Positions 6,859 to 12,867 are shown, counted from the first letter of the stretch. The stretch: DNA of 21,098 nucleotides from JAYZVT01 sp050248375 (GCA_050248375.1 JBFWSL010000032.1:1-21098); one strand, 5' to 3'. Numbers and translations: made by a program. Notes: generated by a model not told the origin, from the letters alone.

Positions 6859-7983
6859 TTACAGCAGTTTCAGTTGCTGGCCCCTGGCCACCGGCTTCAC
6901 GAACAGATCCCGGCGCAGCCGCAGATGCTTGCGGTCGAGGCCGAGCCTGTGCACGGCCATTTCGAAGCGCCGGCCGATCTGCCAGGCATAGGGGCCGGTG
7001 CCGCGCATGCGCTCGCCCCACTCCGCGCGGTAGTCCTTGCCGCCGCGCGTGGAGCGCACCAGGGACATCACCTTCCTCGCCCGGTCGGGGAAGTTTTCCT
7101 CCAGCCACTCCCGGAACAGGTCGGCGATCTCCAGCGGCAGCCGCAGCAATACGTAGCCCGCTTCCGTTGCTCCCGCCGCTTTGGCGCGGGTGAGGATGGC
7201 CTCGATTTCCGGATCGGTCAGCCCGGGCACCACCGGCGCCACCATCACCGCCGCGGGCACGCCCGCCGCGGCGAGCTTCTCGACCGCCTCCAGCCGCTTC
7301 TCCGGCGTGCTGGCGCGCGGCTCCATGGCCCGGGCCAGCCGGCGGTCCAGCGTGGTGACCGAGATGGCCACCTTCACCAGGCCCTTGCGCGCCATGGCCG
7401 ACAGGATGTCGAGATCCCGCAGCACCAGCGCCGACTTGGTGACGATGCCCACCGGATGGTTGCAGCGCTCCAGCACCTCCAGCACCGAACGGGTGATGCG
7501 GTACTTGCGCTCGATGGGCTGGTAGGGGTCCGTGTTGGTGCCGAGCGCCAGCGTCTCGGGCTCGTATCCGGGCGCGGAGAATTCCTTCTCCAGCGCTTCC
7601 GCCGCGTTCACCTTGGCGGTCAGCTTCGTCTCGAAATCGAGCCCCGGCGAATAGCCCAGATAGGCGTGGGTCGGCCGGGCATAGCAGTAGATGCAGCCAT
7701 GCTCGCAGCCGCGATAGGGGTTGAGCGACCGGTTGAAGCCGATGTCGGGCGACGTGTTGGTGGTGATGATGCGTCTGGCGCGCTCCTCGCGCACCTGGGT
7801 GGCGAAAGCCTCGAGTTGCTCAAGCGAGTCCCAGCCGTCGTCCGTTTCCACCCGCCGCTCGCGTTCGTAGCGGCCGGTGATGTTGGACTGGGCGCCACGC
7901 CCGCGGCGCCGGTCCTGCTGCACGGGCAGGCCGGTCGAGGGATCGTAGGTATCGCCGCGAGGGACTGGGCTGGAGACTGGCAT
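6859..7983 (-). CDS. PA0069-family radical SAM protein (spore photoproduct lyase-like)
   Basis: This 374-residue radical S-adenosylmethionine enzyme has its [4Fe-4S] ligands in C-x3-C-x2-C (RGCEHGCIYCYARP, Cys93, 97, 100). Further segments are TKLTAKVNAAEALEKE, GTNTDPYQPIERKYR and VTTLDRRLARAMEPR, which match the family named after PA0069 / Rv2578c. This family is distantly related to the DNA-repair enzyme spore photoproduct lyase. The reaction is not known to me. The N-terminal 70 residues are polar and probably extend the barrel. ATG 7983 (MPVSSPVPRG) is preferred; an upstream in-frame start at 8034 would encode hydrophobic residues across the promoter. An SOS box sits just upstream, which supports a role in DNA damage. 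Confidence 0.88.
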   Translation of the reverse strand: MPVSSPVPRGDTYDPSTGLPVQQDRRRGRGAQSNITGRYERERRVETDDGWDSLEQLEAFATQVREERARRIITTNTSPDIGFNRSLNPYRGCEHGCIYCYARPTHAYLGYSPGLDFETKLTAKVNAAEALEKEFSAPGYEPETLALGTNTDPYQPIERKYRITRSVLEVLERCNHPVGIVTKSALVLRDLDILSAMARKGLVKVAISVTTLDRRLARAMEPRASTPEKRLEAVEKLAAAGVPAAVMVAPVVPGLTDPEIEAILTRAKAAGATEAGYVLLRLPLEIADLFREWLEENFPDRARKVMSLVRSTRGGKDYRAEWGERMRGTGPYAWQIGRRFEMAVHRLGLDRKHLRLRRDLFVKPVARGQQLKLL

Positions 7984-8007
7984 GGGGACATCTTGGCACA
8001 GCCATAA

Positions 8008-8022
8008 GAACAAAACAAGAAC
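8008..8022 (-). promoter_or_regulatory. LexA (SOS) box of alphaproteobacterial type
   Basis: GAACAAAACAAGAAC is GTTC-N7-GTTC when read on the minus strand, the exact direct-repeat operator bound by LexA in alphaproteobacteria. It lies 24 bases upstream of the radical SAM ATG and abuts a perfect -10 hexamer, the position expected for a repressor. The gap also serves the divergent glycosyltransferase gene. Confidence 0.75.
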
Positions 8023-8028
8023 ATTATA
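8023..8028 (-). promoter_or_regulatory. -10 element (TATAAT) of the radical SAM/rnhB/ccrM unit
   Basis: A perfect TATAAT on the minus strand directly upstream of the LexA box places the start of transcription inside the box. No good -35 hexamer is found at 16-18 bp spacing (AAGTTG at 17), so the promoter is weak or activator-dependent. Confidence 0.5.
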
Positions 8029-8049
8029 AACCATCGCCGAAGGCGCAAC

Positions 8050-8077
8050 TTGTTGGGAGAGATGAAGCCGGTATAGT
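8050..8077 (+). promoter_or_regulatory. Promoter for the glycosyltransferase gene, probably leaderless
   Basis: TTGTTG (8050-8055) and TATAGT (8072-8077) are spaced 16 bp. The ATG at 8085 lies seven bases after the -10, where transcription would begin, and no Shine-Dalgarno sequence precedes it. The mRNA is therefore probably leaderless. Confidence 0.5.
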
Positions 8078-8084
8078 CCCGCCC

Positions 8085-8774
8085 ATGCTTTCCGTGGTTA
8101 TTCCGACCCTGAACTCCGAGCGCACCCTCACGCGCACCCTTGCCGCCCTGGTCCCGGCGACCGTGGAAGGGGTGGTCCGCGAGGTCATCATCGTCGATGG
8201 CGGCTCGGACGATGCCACCGCCGAGATCGCCGACCTTGCCGGAGCGGATTTCATATCGGCCCGCCAGGGAAGGGGCGGTCAGCTCGCCCGCGGCAGCTCC
8301 CATGCCCGCGCCGAATGGCTGCTGTTCCTGCATGCCGACACCGTGCTGTCTCCCGGCTGGTGGGACGAGGTCGCCGCCTATATCTCGAAGGTGCAGAGCG
8401 GCGACGTGCCGATGGCTGCCGCCTCCTTCCGCTTCGCGCTGAACGATTTCGGCCTGAAGCCGCGCCTGCTGGAATGGATGGTCGCGCTGCGTTGCGCCGT
8501 CCTGCGGCTGCCCTATGGCGACCAGGGCCTGCTGATCAACAAGCAGCACTACCGCCGCGTGGGAGGCTACCGCGACATGCCGTTGATGGAGGACGTGGAC
8601 ATCGTCCGGCGCATCGGCTGGCGCGGCATGACCTTCCTGCGCAGCATCGCCGTGACCAGCGCGGTGCGCTACCGGGAGGAAGGCTATATCCGCCGCGTCA
8701 TGCGCAACTTCGCCTGCCTCTCGCTCTATTATCTCCGTGTCCCGCCGAAGACGCTCGTCCGCCTCTACGGCTGA
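8085..8774 (+). CDS. Family 2 glycosyltransferase, TIGR04283-like
   Basis: This 229-residue GT-A fold transferase starts directly with the nucleotide-binding strand MLSVVIPTLN. Then come VDGGSDD (38-44), GRGGQLARG (62-70), and the metal-binding strand LLFLHADT with the DxD-like HAD at 83-85. The acceptor-side segments are PYGDQGLL and MEDVDIVRR. GRGGQ and LFLHADT are typical of the set named TIGR04283, whose database title links it to arsenosugar biosynthesis. No arsM or arsS is nearby, so that role is unproven here. There is no transmembrane segment of note. The downstream DUF2064 gene overlaps its end, and the pair usually occurs together. Confidence 0.85.
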   Translation: MLSVVIPTLNSERTLTRTLAALVPATVEGVVREVIIVDGGSDDATAEIADLAGADFISARQGRGGQLARGSSHARAEWLLFLHADTVLSPGWWDEVAAYISKVQSGDVPMAAASFRFALNDFGLKPRLLEWMVALRCAVLRLPYGDQGLLINKQHYRRVGGYRDMPLMEDVDIVRRIGWRGMTFLRSIAVTSAVRYREEGYIRRVMRNFACLSLYYLRVPPKTLVRLYG

Positions 8775-9420
8775 AGGCCGTCGGCGGCGGTCCGCCGGTC
8801 CGACCCTCGCCATCATGGTCAAGGAGCCGCGCCTCGGCGCGGTGAAGACGCGGCTTGCCCGCCAGATCGGACCGGCCGGCGCCATGCGCTTCTGCCGCTC
8901 CGCCTGCGCCGCCATCCTCGCCCGGCTCTCTCGCGACCCCCGCTGGCGCACGGTCCTGTGCGTGGCGCCCGACACCGCCCTGCGCTCGCCGGCCTGGCCC
9001 GCTTCGATTCCGCGCGTTGTCCAGGGCGGGGGCGACCTCGGCCGCCGCATGCAGCGCGTCTTCGCGGTCATGCCCCCGGGTCCCGTCGTCATCGTCGGCA
9101 CGGACATCCCGCAGCTCACGCCCGCGTGCATCGCCGCCGCGTTCCGCGCGTTGGGCCATGCCGACGCGGCCGTGGGCCCGGCGGAGGACGGCGGCTACTG
9201 GCTGATCGGACTGCGGCGCAGCCCGCGTCTCCTGCGCCCGTTTGCCCGGGTGCGCTGGTCGGGCCCCCACGCGCTCGCCGACACGCTGGCCAACCTTTCC
9301 CGCGCGCGCGTCGCGCGGCTCGGCCTGCTCGCAGACGTGGACGACGAAAAAAGCCACCGGCGCCTGGCGGGCGCCGGTGGCCGTGTCGTCCTGCCGCCCT
9401 GGTGGCGGCCCGAAGGCTGA
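8737..9420 (+). CDS. DUF2064 / TIGR04282-family putative glycosyl- or nucleotidyltransferase
   Basis: This 227-residue protein (from GTG 8737) has the DUF2064 features. These are LAIMVKEPRLGAVKTRLA near the start (a nucleotide-binding loop like that of sugar nucleotidyltransferases), VIVGTDIPQLTPA in the middle, and GPAEDGGYWLIGL, which carries the conserved acidic cluster. The family partners with TIGR04283 glycosyltransferases, here the preceding gene, whose end it overlaps by 38 bp. The start is unsure. GTG 8737 has no ribosome site, and the next ATG (8815) would cut into the first strand. Translation may depend on coupling with the upstream gene. The substrate is unknown. Confidence 0.8.
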   Translation: MSRRRRSSASTAEGRRRRSAGPTLAIMVKEPRLGAVKTRLARQIGPAGAMRFCRSACAAILARLSRDPRWRTVLCVAPDTALRSPAWPASIPRVVQGGGDLGRRMQRVFAVMPPGPVVIVGTDIPQLTPACIAAAFRALGHADAAVGPAEDGGYWLIGLRRSPRLLRPFARVRWSGPHALADTLANLSRARVARLGLLADVDDEKSHRRLAGAGGRVVLPPWWRPEG

Positions 9421-9426
9421 CGCGCC

Positions 9427-10422
9427 CTACAGCTCGAGCTGGTAGCTCGCCGGCACCCAGCGGTAGCCGGTTCCGCTCTTCTCCACATAGCCCACCGCGG
9501 GGAAGGGCATGTGGTAGCCGTTGGCCGGAATCTTGTCCGCCGCCAGCATGTCGAAGATTTTCTTGCGGCTGGCCACCGCGGCTTCCTTGTCCATGTCGAA
9601 GGCCACGTGCCACTCGGGCTGCTGCATCGACAGCACATAATGGTTGCAGGCGTCGCCGAAGATGACGAAGCGCTTGCCGTTGCTTTCCACGTGGTAGCCG
9701 GAATGGCCGGGCGTATGGCCGTGCAGCGGCAGCAGGCGGATGCCCGGCGCCACTTCGCCCTCCGCTTTCACGAAGGTCATCTTGTCCTTGAAGGCCACGA
9801 CGTTCTTCTGCACCAGCGCCACGCGGTCCTGCATGTTCTTGTCCGTGCTGCCGGTCTGCTTGTCGGCGGTCCAGAAGCCGTATTCCGCTTCCGCCACCGC
9901 GTAGCGCGCGTTGGGGAACAGCGGCTTGTCGCCTTCAACCAGCCCGCCGATGTGGTCGGGATGGAAATGGGTGATGACCACCGCGTCCACCTGCTCGGGC
10001 TTGTAGCCGGCCGCGGCCAGCCGCTCGGCCATCAGTCCGGCGCCCTTGCCGCGCCGCGCCGCGCCGTTGCCGGAATCGAACACCACCACTTCCTTGCCGG
10101 TGTTCACTATGATCGGGGTGAAGCCGATCTTCATCGCCTTTGGGGGCAGGAAGTTCTGCACCGCATAGGCCTCGACGTCCTCCGGCTTCTGGTTGTTGCC
10201 GAAGATCGGGTGGACCTTGTCGAGCGCGATGGCGCCGTCGAAGACCGTGGTGATCTCGTAGTCGCCCAGCTTGAAGCGGTAGTGGGTCGGGCCGTCCACG
10301 CCCATCATCGGCGCTTCGGCCAGCGCGGGACTGCTGGTCCGGCCCGCCAGCGCGGCCGCCGCCGCGGTGCCGGCCGCAACCCTGAACAGGCCGCGCCGCG
10401 TGAATCCTTGCGATGTTTTCAT
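9427..10422 (-). CDS. Tat-exported metallo-beta-lactamase-fold hydrolase
   Basis: This 331-residue protein begins with a Tat signal (TRRGLFRVAAG, then an Ala-rich core and ALAEA, about residues 8-36), so it is exported folded to the periplasm. The metal site is complete: HFHPDH (His152, His154, Asp156, His157), TPGH (His240), FGDA (Asp257) and GYHMPFP (His304). This full dinuclear set fits a lactonase, phosphotriesterase-like or other hydrolase of the class; the substrate cannot be told. The start is ATG 10422, with GGAG seven bases upstream. It converges with the DUF2064 gene (stops six bases apart). A 12-of-13-bp direct repeat lies 37-62 bp upstream. Confidence 0.88.
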   Translation of the reverse strand: MKTSQGFTRRGLFRVAAGTAAAAALAGRTSSPALAEAPMMGVDGPTHYRFKLGDYEITTVFDGAIALDKVHPIFGNNQKPEDVEAYAVQNFLPPKAMKIGFTPIIVNTGKEVVVFDSGNGAARRGKGAGLMAERLAAAGYKPEQVDAVVITHFHPDHIGGLVEGDKPLFPNARYAVAEAEYGFWTADKQTGSTDKNMQDRVALVQKNVVAFKDKMTFVKAEGEVAPGIRLLPLHGHTPGHSGYHVESNGKRFVIFGDACNHYVLSMQQPEWHVAFDMDKEAAVASRKKIFDMLAADKIPANGYHMPFPAVGYVEKSGTGYRWVPASYQLEL

Positions 10423-10458
10423 CTGTGTCTCCGTCCCTTGCGAATGCCCGGCCCTGGC

Positions 10459-10484
10459 GTTCAGCCAAGTTGTTCAGCCAAGTG
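10459..10484. repeat. 13-bp tandem repeat upstream of the hydrolase gene
   Basis: GTTCAGCCAAGTT (10459-10471) is followed by GTTCAGCCAAGTG (10472-10484), with 12 of 13 bases identical. It lies between a TATTAT -10 candidate (10504-10509, minus strand) and the start codon. It could be a regulator site or a slippage duplication. Confidence 0.6.
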
Positions 10485-10590
10485 GAGGGCCGCTGACGGC
10501 GGCATAATACATGAGAAGGCGATGACTTTATTGCCCGCGCCGCAGGTCAAGAAGTTGTGATTGCCGGCTCACCGGGGGCCCTTCGGCTAG

Positions 10591-10698
10591 CTCGCGGAAA
10601 TGCCTCGTGCAATCGGCTGCGCGTGGACAGACACAACTGTTCTTCCGCGAGGGGCGGGAATGACAGGGGGCGGAGGCCGGGCCCTTGCGGGCGCGGCC
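10591..10698 (-). terminator. Inverted repeats downstream of bactofilin 1
   Basis: Just after the bactofilin stop, GGCCGCGCCC-GCAA-GGGCCCGGCC (minus strand, 10698-10675) gives a ten-pair stem with one mismatch and a GCAA loop. It could end the transcript although no T-run follows. Further on, CTCGCGGAA (10591-10599) and TTCCGCGAG (10643-10651) form a looser nine-pair inverted repeat. The rest of the 281-bp gap up to the hydrolase gene shows no gene. Confidence 0.4.
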
Positions 10699-10703
10699 GG
10701 GGC

Positions 10704-11243
10704 CTAGTGGCTGGCGCCGGAAGCGATCGGCTGGGCCGGACCGCCGCCGTTCTTCTCCGACTTGGGCGCGCTGCCGCCCTTGGCGGAACCCGCCGCCTGG
10801 GCAGGCTGCTGGCCCGCCTGCTGCGGAGCGGGCTGCGGCTGCGCGGCGGGCGCCTGGGAGCCGGAGGAGACCGACGGCCGCGCCTCGGCTTCCCGGGCCA
10901 CCTCGTCGATGCGCTTCCGGGTGTCCTGCATCGGGTCGTCCACCCGCTGCGAACGGCCATCGAAATACGCTTCCTCGTCCACCGAGAGAGCCTTGCAGAG
11001 AACTTCGCCGCGAACCTTCGCCGACGAGGTCAGCGTGACCCTGTTGCCGCTGATGGTGCCTTCGACGGCGCCCCGGATGACGACCTTCTCCGCCGACGCG
11101 GTGCCCATGACGCGGGCGTCCTCGGCCACCAGAAGCGTCCGGCAGCGGATCTCGCCGTCAACCGTGCCCTTTAACTCGACATCACCGTTGGTGATGACTT
11201 CGCCTTTGATGTGCAGATCGTCCGCAAGTACTGATTCCGACAT
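10704..11243 (-). CDS. Bactofilin (polymer-forming cytoskeletal protein) 1
   Basis: Bactofilins polymerise through a right-handed beta-helix and act as scaffolds for cell-shape, stalk or division functions at the membrane. This 179-residue copy has the repeat core at about residues 5-100 (DLHIKGEVITNGDVELKGTV, IRGAVEGTISGNRVTLTSSA, VRGEVLCKALSVDEEAYFDG). The core ends in the bactofilin-typical SVDEEAYFDGRSQRV. The tail from about 110 to 179 is Pro/Gln/Ala/Ser-rich and disordered. There is no membrane segment. The start is ATG 11243, with AAGGGG seven bases upstream. A second, diverged bactofilin is transcribed away from it across a 472-bp regulatory gap. Confidence 0.9.
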   Translation of the reverse strand: MSESVLADDLHIKGEVITNGDVELKGTVDGEIRCRTLLVAEDARVMGTASAEKVVIRGAVEGTISGNRVTLTSSAKVRGEVLCKALSVDEEAYFDGRSQRVDDPMQDTRKRIDEVAREAEARPSVSSGSQAPAAQPQPAPQQAGQQPAQAAGSAKGGSAPKSEKNGGGPAQPIASGASH

Positions 11244-11425
11244 AATGCGCCCCTTGTTGACAACGCAGTTTGGCCTCTCGCATCAACGCAACGCGCGGGA
11301 AGTTGTACGGGAACTGAATACAGACTCGACCGGCGGTCAGCCCCCCGGTGACAGAAGCGTATGATAACCGCCACGCAGGGCCGCAGCCACAGATACGCGA
11401 GAGCCCCGGGGCACTTCCTCACAGT

Positions 11426-11434
11426 TGTGGATAA
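11426..11434 (-). promoter_or_regulatory. DnaA box, consensus
   Basis: TGTGGATAA is the complement of TTATCCACA, the strict consensus DnaA box. It lies in the divergent bactofilin region. One such nonamer alone can occur by chance, but two near matches accompany it. Confidence 0.5.
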
Positions 11435-11524
11435 CTTCGTCCGGCGCGCCCGCATGACGCGGGATATCGCAGGAAATTGAGAGGCTTGCGCTGTAAAGCG
11501 GATGGAGATCCGCCGCTTCCGCCC

Positions 11525-11533
11525 TGTGGAAAA
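11525..11533 (-). promoter_or_regulatory. DnaA box-like nonamer
   Basis: TGTGGAAAA is the complement of TTTTCCACA, which fits the relaxed TT(A/T)TNCACA rule. It is 99 bp from the consensus box and in the same orientation. Confidence 0.35.
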
Positions 11534-11588
11534 GCTTCGCCGCCCGGCTTCCCGATCGCCAGGCGAATGTTGCCTTCCTGGCACAGGC

Positions 11589-11615
11589 GTTAACGATTCG
11601 TTAACCGTTGTTAAC
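11589..11615. promoter_or_regulatory. CtrA-like site with embedded GANTC, three GTTAAC boxes
   Basis: TTAA-N7-TTAA (11590-11604) is the CtrA response-regulator consensus. Here it sits in a perfect 17-bp palindrome, GTTAACGATTCGTTAAC (11589-11605), whose centre GATTC is a CcrM site. A third GTTAAC follows, so GTTAAC begins at 11589, 11600 and 11610, one per helical turn. It lies about 100 bp upstream of bactofilin 2. Binding is inferred from sequence only. Confidence 0.6.
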
Positions 11616-11685
11616 ACAACCTGAAGTCGTTGATTCGTCTCCTCGGTACCAGGCAATAGCGGGATTTCGTCGTTTCTGGAGCGGA

Positions 11686-11694
11686 TTATCCAAA
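11686..11694 (+). promoter_or_regulatory. DnaA box-like nonamer near the bactofilin 2 start
   Basis: TTATCCAAA differs from the DnaA consensus TTATCCACA at one base. It lies 22 bases upstream of the bactofilin 2 ATG, in the opposite orientation to the other two. Confidence 0.3.
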
Positions 11695-11715
11695 CCTAAC
11701 CGAAGGAACACAAAA

Positions 11716-12126
11716 ATGGCGGCTTCAATTATCGGCGCAGACTTCACACTGGTCGGAAATGTCGTTTCCAAGGGCGAGGTGCATGTGGAGGGCGAGGTCC
11801 AGGGCGACGTCTTCTGCCAGACACTTCTCATCAACGAGACCGGCCGCGTGCGCGGCGCGGTCGTGGCGGAGGAGGTCAGCGTGCGCGGGCGCGTTCTCGG
11901 CACCATCCACGCCCTCAACGTCACGCTGGCGACCAATTCCCACGTGGATGGCGATATCTGCCACCAGAACCTCGTGCTCGAGCAGGGCAGCTTCTTCGAA
12001 GGCCGCTCGCGCCGCGCGGACGATCCGCTGGCGCTGGCCGCTTCCGACGACTCGCCCACGACCGATCCGGTCAGCCGCGTCGCCAAGACCCGGATGAGCG
12101 CTCCGGGCCTGCAGCGCGTCGCCTGA
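11716..12126 (+). CDS. Bactofilin (polymer-forming cytoskeletal protein) 2
   Basis: This shorter bactofilin has 136 residues. The head MAASIIGADFTLVGNVVSKG leads into the beta-helix (VHVEGEVQGDVFCQTLLINETGRVRGAVVAEEVSVRGRV, NVTLATNSHVDGDICHQNLVLEQGSFFEGRSRRADDP). This matches bactofilin 1 in layout but with only moderate identity. The tail is about 30 residues. ATG 11716 has AAGGA eight bases upstream and gives the family N-terminus; the frame is open further up but crosses the regulatory sites. It carries the CtrA-like palindrome in its upstream region. It is followed by a GC hairpin and then convergent moaB. Confidence 0.9.
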   Translation: MAASIIGADFTLVGNVVSKGEVHVEGEVQGDVFCQTLLINETGRVRGAVVAEEVSVRGRVLGTIHALNVTLATNSHVDGDICHQNLVLEQGSFFEGRSRRADDPLALAASDDSPTTDPVSRVAKTRMSAPGLQRVA

Positions 12127-12158
12127 TCGCATTCCCGTAGCGGCAGGGAGCAGGAATT

Positions 12159-12179
12159 CGGCCGTCCGCGGGACGGCCG
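12159..12179 (+). terminator. GC hairpin after bactofilin 2
   Basis: CGGCCGTCC-GCG-GGACGGCCG is a perfect nine-pair stem with a three-base loop, 32 bp past the bactofilin 2 stop. No T-run follows, so termination is only presumed. Confidence 0.5.
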
Positions 12180-12220
12180 GCACAGGTTCATCTGCGCCTC
12201 AGATGAAGCGCCGCCAGCGC

Positions 12221-12260
12221 AGCCGGCAGGGAGCGCCCGCGAGGGAGCTGCCTGCCGGCT
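12221..12260 (-). terminator. Long inverted repeat after moaB
   Basis: AGCCGGCAGGGAGC (12221-12234) pairs with GCTGCCTGCCGGCT (12247-12260) over 14 positions with one mismatch and a 12-base loop. It starts 22 bp past the moaB stop. It may end moaB transcription from the minus strand; there is no T-run. Confidence 0.45.
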
Positions 12261-12282
12261 CGCTGTTATGGCTCGCTGTTAT
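12257..12282. repeat. Perfect 13-bp tandem duplication abutting the moaB stop
   Basis: GGCTCGCTGTTAT occurs twice in a row (12257-12269, 12270-12282) with no change. The second copy ends at the base next to the moaB stop codon. Confidence 0.85.
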
Positions 12283-12834
12283 TCAGGACGAGGCGGGGGC
12301 CTTCACGTGCTCCAGCAGCCTCGGCATGATCTCCACGAAATTGCAGGGCCGGTGCCGGTTGTCGAGCTGGTATTGCAGGATGCCTTCCCAGGCGTCGCGG
12401 CAGGCGCCGGGCGAGCCCGGCATGCAGAAGATGTAGGTGCCGCCGGCGACGCCGCCGCAGGCGCGCGACTGGATGGTGGAGGTTCCCACCTTCTCGTAGC
12501 TGATGCGGTGGAACACCGCCGAGAAGCCGTCGATCTCCTTCTCGAACAGCGGCCGCACGGCCTCCGGGGTGACGTCGCGGCCGGTGAAGCCGGTGCCGCC
12601 CGTGGTCAGCACTACGTCCACGCGCTCGTCCCCGATCCAGCCCTTCACCCTGACGCGGATCGCGTCAATGTCGTCCTTCTCGATGGCATGGTCCGCCAGC
12701 CTGTGTCCCGCCTCGGTCAGCAGCTTCGCCAGCAGCGTCCCGGACTTGTCGTCCTTCAGGCTGCGGGTGTCCGACACCGTCAGCACGGCGATGTTGACGG
12801 GGATGAAGGGGCGGCTTTCGTCGATCTTGGGCAT
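12283..12834 (-). CDS. moaB: Molybdenum cofactor biosynthesis protein MoaB
   Basis: MoaB/MogA proteins adenylylate molybdopterin before molybdenum insertion. This 183-residue product has the MPT-binding fold: IAVLTVSDTRS (about 15-25), VVLTTGGTGFTGRDVTPEA with the TTGGTG loop at 77-82, and the substrate loop FCMPGSPGACRDAWEGI (137-152). The C-terminal RPCNFVEIMPRL is typical of the MoaB branch. In alphaproteobacteria lacking MogA it presumably does the adenylylation; that is family knowledge. The start is ATG 12834 with AGGA upstream. It stands alone, separated from the nitroreductase upstream by a palindromic repeat. Confidence 0.93.
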   Translation of the reverse strand: MPKIDESRPFIPVNIAVLTVSDTRSLKDDKSGTLLAKLLTEAGHRLADHAIEKDDIDAIRVRVKGWIGDERVDVVLTTGGTGFTGRDVTPEAVRPLFEKEIDGFSAVFHRISYEKVGTSTIQSRACGGVAGGTYIFCMPGSPGACRDAWEGILQYQLDNRHRPCNFVEIMPRLLEHVKAPASS

Positions 12835-12867
12835 GGCGGCTGTCCTGCACTCCTTTGCACCGCTTCC

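Larger units (their letters stand above)
11244..11715. promoter_or_regulatory. 472-bp divergent regulatory region between two bactofilin genes
   Basis: No coding region is supported here. The gap holds three GANTC sites (11323-11327, 11595-11599, 11632-11636), one consensus and two near-consensus DnaA boxes, and a CtrA-like palindrome cluster, each listed separately. It is the longest intergenic region of the window and looks like an integrator of cell-cycle signals. Clear -35/-10 pairs were not found on either side. Confidence 0.55.

Noticed and set aside
10459..10484. Second LexA box upstream of the hydrolase gene
   Set aside because: GTTC repeats are 13 bp apart rather than the required 11, and the intervening bases explain them as a tandem duplication.
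10557..11174. Plus-strand open frame of 205 codons starting before bactofilin 1 and running antisense to it
   Set aside because: The Arg/Gly-rich translation resembles no family, and the opposite strand encodes a clear bactofilin.
11244..11715. Chromosomal replication origin
   Set aside because: DnaA, CtrA and GANTC sites are present. But boxes are few, no long AT-rich unwinding stretch is seen, and the neighbours are not typical origin genes. Kept only as an alternative hypothesis.
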